Source of the DNA: an uncultured Lachnospiraceae bacterium
GTDB lineage: Bacteria; Bacillota; Clostridia; Lachnospirales; Lachnospiraceae
NCBI GenBank assembly: GCA_910586125.1
Contig: CAJUHP010000020.1
Location: 1 to 62,709, forward strand
Length of the DNA stretch: 62,709 nt
Reading direction: 5' to 3'
Shown: positions 33,604 through 41,460 of the stretch, one piece after another
How the letters are laid out: each line of letters opens with the position of its first letter
Position numbering within the stretch: position 1 is the stretch's first letter
The notes under the pieces: model-generated
Seen by the model: the letters and a program-made list of their open reading frames with translations, nothing else
Databases searched by the model: none
Told to the model about the DNA's origin: nothing
Program-made: the position numbers and the translations under genes

Positions 33604-34458
33604 ATGAAGCTGTTGACATTGAATACACACAGTCTGCAGGAAGAGGGGTATCAGCAGAAGCTGGAATGGTTTACAGAGGTGATTGTGAGAGAACGGCCGG
33701 ACATTCTGGCGCTGCAGGAGGTCAGCCAGACGGAGGCCGCCCCTCCTGCATCCCCCGCTGCTTTGGCCGGATTTATCGGGACAGAGGGCGAAACCATTCC
33801 GATTCGCCGGGATAATCATGCCGTGCAGGTTGCAGGGAGGCTGAGGGCCGCCGGCCTGTCCTGCTCCTGGACCTGGCTGCCGGCCAAACTGGGATATGAC
33901 AAGTACGATGAAGGGCTGGCGCTGTTTGCGCTTGGCAAGGAGATTTCAGAAACCGACGCTTTTTTTATCAGCGGCTGCACGGAATATCAAAACTGGAAGA
34001 CCAGAAAAGCCCTGGGAATCCGTACAGGAGGCGGCACAGACTGGTTTTATACGGTCCATATGGGGTGGTGGCAGGATGAGGAGGAGCCTTTTTTGGAACA
34101 ATGGAAAAGGCTGTCTGATAGGCTGAACACCCGAAAAGCGGAGGGGACGGTCTGGCTGCTGGGAGATTTCAACAGCCCGGCACAGATCCGCGGACAGGGA
34201 TACGACCGGATTCAAGACAGCGGCTGGCAGGATACCTACGTGGCAGCAGAGGAAAAGGACGGCGGCAATACGGTAGAGGGCCGCATTGACGGATGGATGG
34301 AAGGCGATACCGCAGAGGCGCTTTCTGGAGGAATGCGCATCGACCAGATTTGGTGCAGCCGGAGGATACCGGTGCGGTCTTCCCGCGTGTTGTGGAACGG
34401 AAAAGAGTCTCCCCGGATATCCGATCATTTTGGAATCTTGGCGGAGACGGCAGAGTAA
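33604..34458 (+). CDS. mapP: Maltose 6'-phosphate phosphatase-like protein (EEP superfamily)
   Basis: This 284-residue endonuclease/exonuclease/phosphatase-fold protein has the metal-site motifs LLTLNTHS (N7), ILALQEV (E39), LLGDFNS (D188, N190), RIDQIW and ISDHFGI (catalytic Asp-His). There is no signal peptide or DNA-binding domain. In Enterococcus faecalis the EEP-fold enzyme MapP dephosphorylates maltose 6'-phosphate made by the PTS protein MalT. Here the gene sits 15 bp after a PTS permease and just before malQ, which is the expected setting. Specificity is inferred from context. Confidence 0.75.
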   Translation: MKLLTLNTHSLQEEGYQQKLEWFTEVIVRERPDILALQEVSQTEAAPPASPAALAGFIGTEGETIPIRRDNHAVQVAGRLRAAGLSCSWTWLPAKLGYDKYDEGLALFALGKEISETDAFFISGCTEYQNWKTRKALGIRTGGGTDWFYTVHMGWWQDEEEPFLEQWKRLSDRLNTRKAEGTVWLLGDFNSPAQIRGQGYDRIQDSGWQDTYVAAEEKDGGNTVEGRIDGWMEGDTAEALSGGMRIDQIWCSRRIPVRSSRVLWNGKESPRISDHFGILAETAE

Positions 34459-34542
34459 GAAAGAAAAAGCGTGCCGGCCTGGCGCCGCTGTGATCCGGCA
34501 AAAAGAAACAGGATGCACGCCGAAAAGAGAAGGAGAGAAAAG

Positions 34543-36039
34543 ATGAACCGAGCAGCAGGCATTTTATTGCCGGTTACAAGTCTGCCGTCCCGGTATGGGA
34601 TCGGCGGCTTTTCGCAGAGCGCGTATGATTTTATCGACTGGCTGGAAGGAGCAGGGCAGAGCTGCTGGCAGATTCTGCCGCTGGGGCCCACCGGCTATGG
34701 GGATTCGCCGTATCAGTCCTTTTCCACCTTTGCGGGAAATCCATATTTTATCAGCCTGGAAGAACTGATAAAGGAGGGAACGCTGACAGAGGAAGAGTGT
34801 GAAGAAGCCGATTTCGGCGCACATGAAAACGCGGTGGACTATGAGAAGCTGTACAAAAACCGCTATCCGCTTCTGCGCAAAGCGTATGAGCGCAGCCGGA
34901 TCAGCGAAAATCCCGCGTATCAGAAGTATGTGGAAGAAAACGGCTGGTGGCTGTCCGATTACGCTCTGTTTATGGCGGTAAAAGAGCGTTTTGACGGCGC
35001 GCCCTGGACGCAGTGGGCGGAGGATATCCGGCGGCGTTTCGGCTACGCCATGGATTATTACCGCAGAGAGCTGTATTATGACATTGAGTTCCAGCAGTAT
35101 CTGCAATTTCAGTTTTTCCGCCAGTGGCAGAGGCTGAAAGAGTATGCAAACAGCCATGGCGTGCAGATCATCGGTGATATTCCGATTTATGTGGCGATGG
35201 ACAGCGTCGATGTCTGGGCGCATCCGGAGCTGTTCCAGTTGGACGAGAACGGGAAACCTCTGGCTGTGGCCGGCTGTCCTCCCGACGGTTTTTCGGCGGA
35301 CGGGCAGCTCTGGGGCAATCCGCTGTACCGCTGGGAATATCACCGGGAGACCGGCTATGACTGGTGGCTGTCCCGGATGCAGTACTGCTTCCGGCTCTAC
35401 GATGTGGTGCGGATCGATCACTTTCGGGGCTTTGACGAGTATTACGCCATCCCGTTCGGGGCAGAGAACGCGGTGGGCGGCCGCTGGGAAAAAGGGCCGG
35501 GACTGGAGCTGTTTACGCGCATGAAAGAATGTCTGGGCGCGCACGAGGTCATTGCGGAAGATCTGGGGTATGTGACGGATTCGGTTCGGAAGCTGGTCTG
35601 CGACACCGGTTTTCCCGGCATGAAGGTGCTGGAATTTGCCTTTGATTCCCGCGATACCGGCTCGGCCAGCGACTATCTGCCTCATAATTATCCGGAGAAC
35701 AGCGTCGCCTATACCGGGACCCACGACAACGAAACGATCACCGGGTGGTTTGGCAGCATCACGCAGAAAGAACGTATACAGGCAAGGCAGTATCTCAGCG
35801 ACCGCCATACGCCGGGAAGGCTGCTGTACCGCTCCTTTATCGCTCTGATAATGCGCAGCGCGGCCAGACTCTGTATCATTCCGCTGCAGGATTACCTGGG
35901 CTATGACAATAAAAGCCGTATCAACCGGCCCTCGACTTTGGGGGACAACTGGAAGTGGCGCGTCACGAGCGAAGAGCTGAGCGGAGAACTGAAGGAGGAA
36001 ATACAGGCCGTGACAGAGCGGTACGGGAGAAAAAAATAA
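34543..36039 (+). CDS. malQ: 4-alpha-glucanotransferase (amylomaltase)
   Basis: This 498-residue GH77 enzyme shows GILLPVTSLPSRYGIGGF, WQILPLGPTGYGDSPYQSFS, the catalytic nucleophile Asp in VVRIDHFRGF, the acid/base Glu in VIAEDLGYVT, and TGTHDNETITGW. It disproportionates intracellular maltose, freeing glucose and building maltodextrins. That links it to the MapP product. ATG 34543 is chosen with AAGGAG upstream; the longer frame has no ribosome site. Confidence 0.93.
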   Translation: MNRAAGILLPVTSLPSRYGIGGFSQSAYDFIDWLEGAGQSCWQILPLGPTGYGDSPYQSFSTFAGNPYFISLEELIKEGTLTEEECEEADFGAHENAVDYEKLYKNRYPLLRKAYERSRISENPAYQKYVEENGWWLSDYALFMAVKERFDGAPWTQWAEDIRRRFGYAMDYYRRELYYDIEFQQYLQFQFFRQWQRLKEYANSHGVQIIGDIPIYVAMDSVDVWAHPELFQLDENGKPLAVAGCPPDGFSADGQLWGNPLYRWEYHRETGYDWWLSRMQYCFRLYDVVRIDHFRGFDEYYAIPFGAENAVGGRWEKGPGLELFTRMKECLGAHEVIAEDLGYVTDSVRKLVCDTGFPGMKVLEFAFDSRDTGSASDYLPHNYPENSVAYTGTHDNETITGWFGSITQKERIQARQYLSDRHTPGRLLYRSFIALIMRSAARLCIIPLQDYLGYDNKSRINRPSTLGDNWKWRVTSEELSGELKEEIQAVTERYGRKK

Positions 36040-36047
36040 TTTGGGAC

Positions 36048-36075
36048 TTGCATTTTTCTGATTTTTCTGTACAAT
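36048..36075 (+). promoter_or_regulatory. Promoter of the tyrS T-box transcript
   Basis: TTGCAT, a 16-bp spacer and TACAAT begin 8 bp after the malQ stop, separating tyrS from the maltose operon. Confidence 0.6.
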
Positions 36076-36087
36076 AGAATCATCAGC

Positions 36088-36405
36088 GATCAAGACAAGG
36101 CGATGACGGGAACAAGTAAGGCAGAGAAGAACTGTACAGAGAGTATCCGGTTGGTGCGAGGATACCGGTTTCATTGTCCGAATACATCCCTGAGCCGCTG
36201 CCCGAACAGGATGCGTGAATATCCGGCACAAAGTAGCCGTAGGATTTCACAGCCTTTTCTCAGTAGGCGCAGACGGGTACGCCCGATACAGCGTTTCCTG
36301 TGTGACAGCACAGAAAGAGCGGCTTTTTGAGAGAAAAGCCGGAACCAGAGGTGGTACCGCGAAACGTTTTCGTCCTCTGTCCCTAACCGGGGCAGAGGTT
36401 TTTTT
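36088..36405 (+). ncRNA. Tyrosine T-box leader
   Basis: The leader has a long stem I (GGTGCGAG loop near 36153-36160), a specifier position reading GAATACATC with the tyrosine codon UAC at 36183-36185, and the conserved T-box core AGAGGTGGTACCGCG (36347-36361). A terminator stem follows (CCTCTG at 36374 with CAGAGG at 36393-36398) and seven T. Uncharged tRNA-Tyr would stabilise the antiterminator and switch on tyrS. The specifier matches the downstream gene. Confidence 0.93.
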
Positions 36406-36491
36406 ATGTAAATCGCACCGCCGCAGGCAGGTTTGTTTTGCAAAACAGTTGCTCACAAGGGATAGAAAACAAATACGAAAGGGAGAGAACC

Positions 36492-37721
36492 ATGGGAATT
36501 TATGAGGAACTTCAGGCCAGAGGTCTGATTGCGCAGGTCACGGACGAGCCGGAAATCAAGGAGCTGATCAACAGAGGAGGAGCCCGGTTCTATATCGGCT
36601 TTGATCCGACGGCGGATTCGCTGCATGTGGGACATTTTATGGCGCTGTGCCTGATGAAGCGGCTGCAGATGGCCGGCAATAAACCAGTGGTATTGATCGG
36701 CGGCGGCACGGGATTTGTGGGCGATCCGTCAGGGAGGACCGACATGCGTTCCATGATGACCCCGGAGATCATCCAGCACAACTGCGATTGCTTTAAAGTG
36801 CAGATGGAGCGTTTTATTGAGTTTGGCGAGGACAAGGCGATTATGGTCAATAACGCCGACTGGCTTTTGCGGCTCAATTATATCGAGCTGCTGCGGGAAG
36901 TGGGAGCCTGCTTTACCGTGAATAATATGCTGCGGGCCGAATGCTATAAGCAGCGGATGGAAAAGGGACTGAGCTTTCTGGAATTTAATTACATGATTAT
37001 GCAGGCTTACGACTTTCTGCATCTGCATGACCACTACGGCTGCAATATGCAGTTCGGCGGGGATGACCAGTGGAGCAATATGCTGGCGGGCACCGAGCTG
37101 ATCCGCAAGAAGAACGGGGACGACGCCTATGCGATGACCATCACGCTGCTGTTAAACAGCGAGGGAAAGAAGATGGGCAAGACCGCAAAAGGAGCGGTCT
37201 GGCTGGACGCGGAAAAGACCACACCCTTTGAGTTTTACCAGTACTGGCGCAATGTGAACGATCAGGACGTGATGAAATTCCTGCGTATGCTGACGTTTCT
37301 TCCGCTGGAACAGATTGACGAGATGGAGCGCTGGGACGACAACCGGATCAACGAAAAGAAGGAGATTTTGGCCTGTGAACTGACCGCTCTGGTCCACGGA
37401 GAGGAAGCGGCGCAGAATGCGAGAGAGGCTTCCCATGCGCTGTTTGCCAGCGGCGGTGACGACAGCCACATGCCAACGACGGCGTTAACCGCCTCGGAAC
37501 TGACGGACGGACAGATCGGGATCATGGAGCTGCTTATGGCCTGCGGACTGATTCCCAGCCGCAGCGAAGGCCGGCGTCTGATCACGCAGGGAGGTATCAG
37601 CATCGACGAGGAGAAAGTGGATTCTCTGGACAAAAAAATCAGCGCCGAAAGTCTGCGGGCCGGCGTAAAAATCCGCAAAGGAAAGAAGATATACCACAAG
37701 GCGGTGCTGGTAGAAGACTGA
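36492..37721 (+). CDS. tyrS: Tyrosine-tRNA ligase
   Basis: This 409-residue class I synthetase has HVGH at 45-48 (TADSLHVGHFMAL), the tyrosine-binding YDFLHLHDHYGCNMQFGGDDQ region, the KMSKS-like KMGKT at about 227-231, and a C-terminal S4 RNA-binding domain (LIPSRSEGRRLITQGGI). It charges tRNA-Tyr. It is controlled by the T-box just upstream. ATG 36492 follows GGGAGAG, and the upstream in-frame ATG at 36438 lies in the leader. Confidence 0.96.
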   Translation: MGIYEELQARGLIAQVTDEPEIKELINRGGARFYIGFDPTADSLHVGHFMALCLMKRLQMAGNKPVVLIGGGTGFVGDPSGRTDMRSMMTPEIIQHNCDCFKVQMERFIEFGEDKAIMVNNADWLLRLNYIELLREVGACFTVNNMLRAECYKQRMEKGLSFLEFNYMIMQAYDFLHLHDHYGCNMQFGGDDQWSNMLAGTELIRKKNGDDAYAMTITLLLNSEGKKMGKTAKGAVWLDAEKTTPFEFYQYWRNVNDQDVMKFLRMLTFLPLEQIDEMERWDDNRINEKKEILACELTALVHGEEAAQNAREASHALFASGGDDSHMPTTALTASELTDGQIGIMELLMACGLIPSRSEGRRLITQGGISIDEEKVDSLDKKISAESLRAGVKIRKGKKIYHKAVLVED

Positions 37722-37757
37722 AACAAAAGAAAAAAATAATATAAAAATATGAGCTGA

Positions 37758-37795
37758 AAGGCCCGTCAATGTCGTCTGTATCATTGAAGGGCCTT
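37758..37795 (+). terminator. Terminator-like hairpin after tyrS
   Basis: AAGGCCC and TCAATG pair with CATTGA and GGGCCTT around one G-A mismatch, with a 10-nt loop. The following bases (TTATTTG) are only moderately T-rich. Confidence 0.6.
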
Positions 37796-37821
37796 ATTTG
37801 TATGGCGGCTGGAGGATACGT

Positions 37822-38376
37822 ATGGAAGACAATCAGATTGTAGAGCTTTTTTGGGCCAGAGCGGAACAGGCCATCGCGGAGCTGGCGGCAAAATACGGCC
37901 GTCTATGCCGGGGGATCGCATACCGGATTCTGGACAGCAGGCCGGATGCGGAGGAGTGTGAGAGCGATACGTATCTGCGTGTCTGGAATACGGTGCCCCC
38001 GGAGAGGCCGGATAGCCTGTGCGCCTATGTGAGCCGCATTGTGCGCAATCTGGCTCTGGATCGCCTCCGGTACAGAACACGCCGGAAGCGTTCGGCGCAG
38101 TATGAAGTTCTTTTATCGGAGCTTGACCAGTGTATTCCGGACTCGGTGAATGTGGAGCAGGCGGCAGATGACACGGCTGCGCAGGCCATAGCCATCTATC
38201 TGAATACCTTAGATGCCAGGACCCGTATCTTGTTTGTGAGACGGTACTTCTACATGGAGAGCATAGAAACGCTGGCGAAGTGTTATGGCCTGAAGGCCAG
38301 CACCGTCTCCACAAAGCTGGTTCGTACAAGAAAAAAGCTTCGGGCATTTCTGGAACAGGAGGGCGTTGCGATATGA
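37822..38376 (+). CDS. ECF-type RNA polymerase sigma factor
   Basis: This 184-residue sigma-70 family protein has only regions 2 and 4: YGRLCRGIAYRIL and CESDTYLRVWNTVP (region 2), then ARTRILFVRRYFYMESIETLA with a helix-turn-helix GLKASTVSTKLVRTRKKL (region 4). The start has GGAGG 6 nt upstream. It overlaps the following membrane protein gene by 4 bp, the usual sigma/anti-sigma arrangement, and a serpin gene follows. The signal is probably envelope or protease stress, which is inference. Confidence 0.88.
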   Translation: MEDNQIVELFWARAEQAIAELAAKYGRLCRGIAYRILDSRPDAEECESDTYLRVWNTVPPERPDSLCAYVSRIVRNLALDRLRYRTRRKRSAQYEVLLSELDQCIPDSVNVEQAADDTAAQAIAIYLNTLDARTRILFVRRYFYMESIETLAKCYGLKASTVSTKLVRTRKKLRAFLEQEGVAI

Positions 38377-39053
38377 GAAGGCCGCAGAGCGAAAGAAGCG
38401 GGGAAGACAGACGGGAGCGGGAGAGAAAAGCCGAGCGCATGATGCGTCTGATCGGGCGGCTGCCGGATGGTATGCTTGAGGAAGCGATGTCTGGAAATGC
38501 GGCAGCAGATACAAACACACAGAAAACAAAGAAGGGCATTGCCCTGTTCCCCCGCCTCGCAGCGGCCTGTCTCTGCCTTCTGTTTGCGGGAATTTTGTGG
38601 GCGAGGATTCTGCCTCCATCGGACCTGGCCGGCCATCCGAAGAGACTGACAGAAAGTGAGGAGATAGACGAGGCGGTGCCCGCGGAGGGCGGCGCAGAGA
38701 TCCCAGACTGCCAGGAGCAGGAAGATATGCCAAGCGGCATATTCTATCGGGGCCAGCGCTATGTGGATGCTAAAGAACCGTCCCTTTTTGCTCTGCTGGA
38801 CGAGTGGAGTCTGCTGGGGTATCTGACCGGGGCAGAGAAAGAGCATCCGTCCGGTCTGTACACCGAAGACGCGGCGCTGATCGGCTGTCCGGTTTATGGA
38901 AGGAAGGAGGGAGATGGAGAGAAGGAAGGGATTCAAAAAGACGCCGGAATCTATGTCGCAGAGAAAGGCGGATACCGGCGGTATGTTCCGGAGAAAAACA
39001 GTGAGCAGAAAGGAGAGAACCATGAGACAAACAAAAAAGAGTTGGATGATTAG
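38373..39053 (+). CDS. Putative membrane anti-sigma factor
   Basis: This 226-residue protein has a charged cytoplasmic N-terminus (about 1-54, rich in Arg and Glu, with MMRLIGRLPDGMLEEAM) and one membrane helix (about 55-79). An acidic extracytoplasmic part of about 145 residues follows. No zinc ZAS motif (H-X3-C-X2-C) is present. The call rests on topology and on overlap with the sigma gene. Its end overlaps the serpin start by 32 bp, so the three genes are translationally linked. Confidence 0.65.
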   Translation: MRRPQSERSGEDRRERERKAERMMRLIGRLPDGMLEEAMSGNAAADTNTQKTKKGIALFPRLAAACLCLLFAGILWARILPPSDLAGHPKRLTESEEIDEAVPAEGGAEIPDCQEQEDMPSGIFYRGQRYVDAKEPSLFALLDEWSLLGYLTGAEKEHPSGLYTEDAALIGCPVYGRKEGDGEKEGIQKDAGIYVAEKGGYRRYVPEKNSEQKGENHETNKKELDD

Positions 39054-40314
39054 AGGAATCGCGCTGTTTCTGTGTGCGGCGCTGCTTGGCGGCTGCGGCC
39101 AGCCGGCCGGCGCTATAGTGCGCGCTCTGACACCTGTACCGGATTTTTCCGGGAGCAAGGGCGGGTTGACAGAGGAGGAGCAAAAGCAGGTGACGGCTTT
39201 TTCCCTGCGGTTGATGCGGGAAGCTGCGGCGCAGGCAGGCAAGGAGGGAGAAGAGAATCCCGTGCTGTCGCCGGTGTCGGCCTATGCGGCCCTTCTGCTT
39301 GTGGCATGTGGAAGCGAGGGCGACAGCGCCGCTGAGCTGGAGCAGGTTTTGGGCCTTGCCCGCGACCAGTGGAGCCAGGCCGGAAAAAATCTGATGGAGA
39401 GCCTGAATCAAACCGGAGAATCTCTGACGCTTACCGCGGCCAATTCTCTTTGGATGGATGAGGAGGCGCAGATTCTTCAGGCGTATATCCGCCGGATTTC
39501 CGAGGAGATGAAAGCGGAAATTTTTCAGGGAGATCTGAGTACGGAGGAAATCCAAAAGGCTGTGAACGGGTGGGTAAAGGAGCGGACAAACGGCTTGATC
39601 CCGGCGTTTCGCGACGAGCCCTACAGTGAGGATGTGGTGGCAGCCCTGATCAATGCGGTCTGTCTGGAGGCAGAATGGCAGCGGCCGTTTGAATCGGGCA
39701 GGACAACAGAAAAGCCATTTTATACGGCAGAGAAAGGGGAGGTGTCCGCAGAGTACCTCTGCGACGACTTAGGATACCGGGATTATATAAAGGGGGACGG
39801 CATGGAGGGCATTCTTTTGCCTTATGCCGGAGGCAGCCTGGCCTTTGTGGCGCTGCGGGCTACCGACGGACGGACGCCTCAGGAGCTGTTGGGGGCTCTG
39901 TCGCCGGAGGATTGCCGGCGGCTGCCAGAGATGGCCGCAAGCCGGCGGATGATCTTCTCCATGCCGAAATTTGCGCTTTCCTATGGACAGAATCTAAACG
40001 AGACATTAAAGAGTCTGGGGCTTGTAAAGACGATGACGCCGGGGGAGGCCGATTTGTCTGCAATGGGAACAGGACGGACGGGAGAACCGCTTTTTGTATC
40101 CTCCGTACAGCAGAAGGTGAAAATTCAGGTGGATGAAGAAGGAACCAAAGCGGCGGCGGTGACGGAGATTGTGGTCGCGGAAGGAGGATTGCCGATGCAG
40201 GAAGAACCTCTGGAGCTGCATTTTGACAGCCCATACCTCTATCTGCTGATCGATCAGGAAACAGGCGTTCCTCTGTTTTTGGGAATCATGGAGAATCCAG
40301 AAACAGCAAAATAA
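39022..40314 (+). CDS. Serpin (serine protease inhibitor) lipoprotein
   Basis: This 430-residue protein has a lipobox ALLGGC with the lipidated C25, then a serpin fold: NPVLSPVSAYAALLLVACGS, the LINAVCLEAEWQRPF motif (serpin NAxYFxxxW region), ILLPYAGGSLAFVAL, and MPKFALSYG. The hinge EEGTKAAAVT before the reactive loop has small residues at P12-P10, as inhibitory serpins do. The loop then runs EIVVAEGGLPMQEE; the exact P1 residue cannot be fixed. The protein should sit on the outer face of the membrane and trap proteases. It is the last gene of the sigma operon. Confidence 0.88.
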   Translation: MRQTKKSWMIRGIALFLCAALLGGCGQPAGAIVRALTPVPDFSGSKGGLTEEEQKQVTAFSLRLMREAAAQAGKEGEENPVLSPVSAYAALLLVACGSEGDSAAELEQVLGLARDQWSQAGKNLMESLNQTGESLTLTAANSLWMDEEAQILQAYIRRISEEMKAEIFQGDLSTEEIQKAVNGWVKERTNGLIPAFRDEPYSEDVVAALINAVCLEAEWQRPFESGRTTEKPFYTAEKGEVSAEYLCDDLGYRDYIKGDGMEGILLPYAGGSLAFVALRATDGRTPQELLGALSPEDCRRLPEMAASRRMIFSMPKFALSYGQNLNETLKSLGLVKTMTPGEADLSAMGTGRTGEPLFVSSVQQKVKIQVDEEGTKAAAVTEIVVAEGGLPMQEEPLELHFDSPYLYLLIDQETGVPLFLGIMENPETAK

Positions 40315-40335
40315 CGGCCGGATAGGGCACAAAAA

Positions 40336-40373
40336 AACGACAGCGCAGAAGCCGTCAGGCTGCGCTGTCGTTT
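40336..40373. terminator. Bidirectional terminator between serpin and hpf
   Basis: AAACGACAGCGCAG pairs perfectly with CTGCGCTGTCGTTT (14 bp). The A-run before it gives a T-tract for the minus-strand hpf transcript. Confidence 0.85.
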
Positions 40374-40423
40374 GCTGCAATGGAATTGTTAAGCAGAAAC
40401 AGATACGGCGACAGGGCGGGAAA

Positions 40424-40951
40424 TCAGAATTCCGGCTCGATCAGACCGTAGGCTCCGCCTTTTCTCTTATAAACCACATTGACTTCCTCCGTCTCCGAGT
40501 TGCGGAAAACATAGAAATTATGGCCCAAAAGCTCCATCTGAACGCAGGCTTCCTCCGGGTCCATGGGTTTCATGGCGAAACGCTTGGTCCGGATGATGCG
40601 GACCTCCTCCGGATCGTCCGCTTCCTCCTGTACAAAAGAAGGCGTGAAACCGGCGTTGGCCTGTTTCTGGTCGATGATCTTATTCTTGTACTTCTTTAAC
40701 TGCCGTTCGATGACTTCCTCCACCAGATCAATGGAGACATACATATCGGTGCTGGTCTGCTCCGAGCGGATGATGGACCCTTTGACCGGGATTGTTACCT
40801 CAATCTTCTGCCGCTCCTTCTCGACGCTCAGGGTGACGATCACATCGGTGTCCTTGGAGAAATAGCGCTCCAATTTGCCGATCTTTTCGTAGATGGCTGA
40901 TTTTAACCCCTCTGTAACCTCGATGTTCTTGCCTGTAATGGTGTAACGCAT
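40424..40951 (-). CDS. hpf: Ribosome hibernation promoting factor, long form
   Basis: This 175-residue protein has an N-terminal HPF/RaiA domain (MRYTITGKNIEVTEGLK, VEKERQKIEVTIPVKG), a linker, and the C-terminal dimerisation domain (VRIIRTKRFAMKPMDPEEAC, LLGHNFYVFRN). The long form joins two 70S ribosomes into inactive 100S dimers. It is divergent from secA. GGAAGGAG precedes the start, and a consensus-like promoter is visible. Confidence 0.93.
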   Translation of the reverse strand: MRYTITGKNIEVTEGLKSAIYEKIGKLERYFSKDTDVIVTLSVEKERQKIEVTIPVKGSIIRSEQTSTDMYVSIDLVEEVIERQLKKYKNKIIDQKQANAGFTPSFVQEEADDPEEVRIIRTKRFAMKPMDPEEACVQMELLGHNFYVFRNSETEEVNVVYKRKGGAYGLIEPEF

Positions 40952-40983
40952 GATACCAACTCCTTCCGTTTTGGGTTATCTAT

Positions 40984-41012
40984 AGTATAGCAAAAGGCCC
41001 GTCCTTTTTCAA
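40984..41012 (-). promoter_or_regulatory. hpf promoter
   Basis: On the minus strand: TTGAAA (41012-41007), a 17-bp spacer and TATACT (40989-40984), 33 bp before the hpf start codon. Confidence 0.7.
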
Positions 41013-41104
41013 GGAATATTCCAGAAAAAAGCGGGAAACCTGAGTGCGGGGAAGGCCGTTTATAAGGGTTTCACAAAACACATGTTTGTCTTGACAATGT
41101 TCCA

Positions 41105-41247
41105 TTATCCACAAAAACCTTATGTAATCTTGTGGATAATGTGGATAACTTGGTGCATAAGTCGGAATTTCCATAAAAAAAGTGGATTTTAGCATGTGGA
41201 TAACGGCGGTGGAAAAATTTTGTGGATAAGAGTGGATAAGTGGATAA
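41105..41247. promoter_or_regulatory. DnaA-box cluster between hpf and secA
   Basis: There are five perfect DnaA 9-mers (TTATCCACA or its complement) at 41105-41113, 41131-41139, 41140-41148, 41195-41203 and 41221-41229. Two more with one mismatch (AGTGGATAA) lie at 41231-41239 and 41239-41247. The first is in one orientation and the other six in the opposite one. The cluster lies between the hpf and secA promoters, and there is no gene in the 509 bp from 40952 to 41460. dnaA, dnaN and other oriC neighbours are absent, so a regulatory or DnaA-titrating site is more likely than the origin. Confidence 0.8.
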
Positions 41248-41345
41248 GAAAAAGGGAGAGAGAATTTTTTTGTGCATTTTGTCGAAAAATGTCGAACGGC
41301 CATTTTTAAGCCGTTTTGAGCGGCTGCTGATTTTTCAACTTATTA

Positions 41346-41374
41346 TTGAATTCTCTCGCGGTTAGTGCTAGAAT
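41346..41374 (+). promoter_or_regulatory. secA promoter
   Basis: TTGAAT, a 17-bp spacer and TAGAAT; predicted start about 80 nt before the secA start codon. Confidence 0.65.
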
Positions 41375-41460
41375 GAACTATAAAATCAAAATGAGAAAGT
41401 CTGTCGTGACGGCCGCCCGCTAAGATGCGGCCAGTGAGCGAGGTAAGGAGAACACAGACA

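Noticed and set aside
34564..36231. Minus-strand frame of 555 codons opposite malQ
   Set aside because: It is a shadow of malQ, whose motifs are unambiguous, and it extends into the T-box promoter.
36103..36491. Short open frames between malQ and tyrS
   Set aside because: They lie in the T-box leader and show no ribosome sites or protein-like content.
41105..41247. DnaA-box cluster as the chromosomal origin
   Set aside because: None of the usual origin neighbours (dnaA, dnaN, recF, rpmH, gid genes) is present, and secA-prfB is not an origin-adjacent pair.
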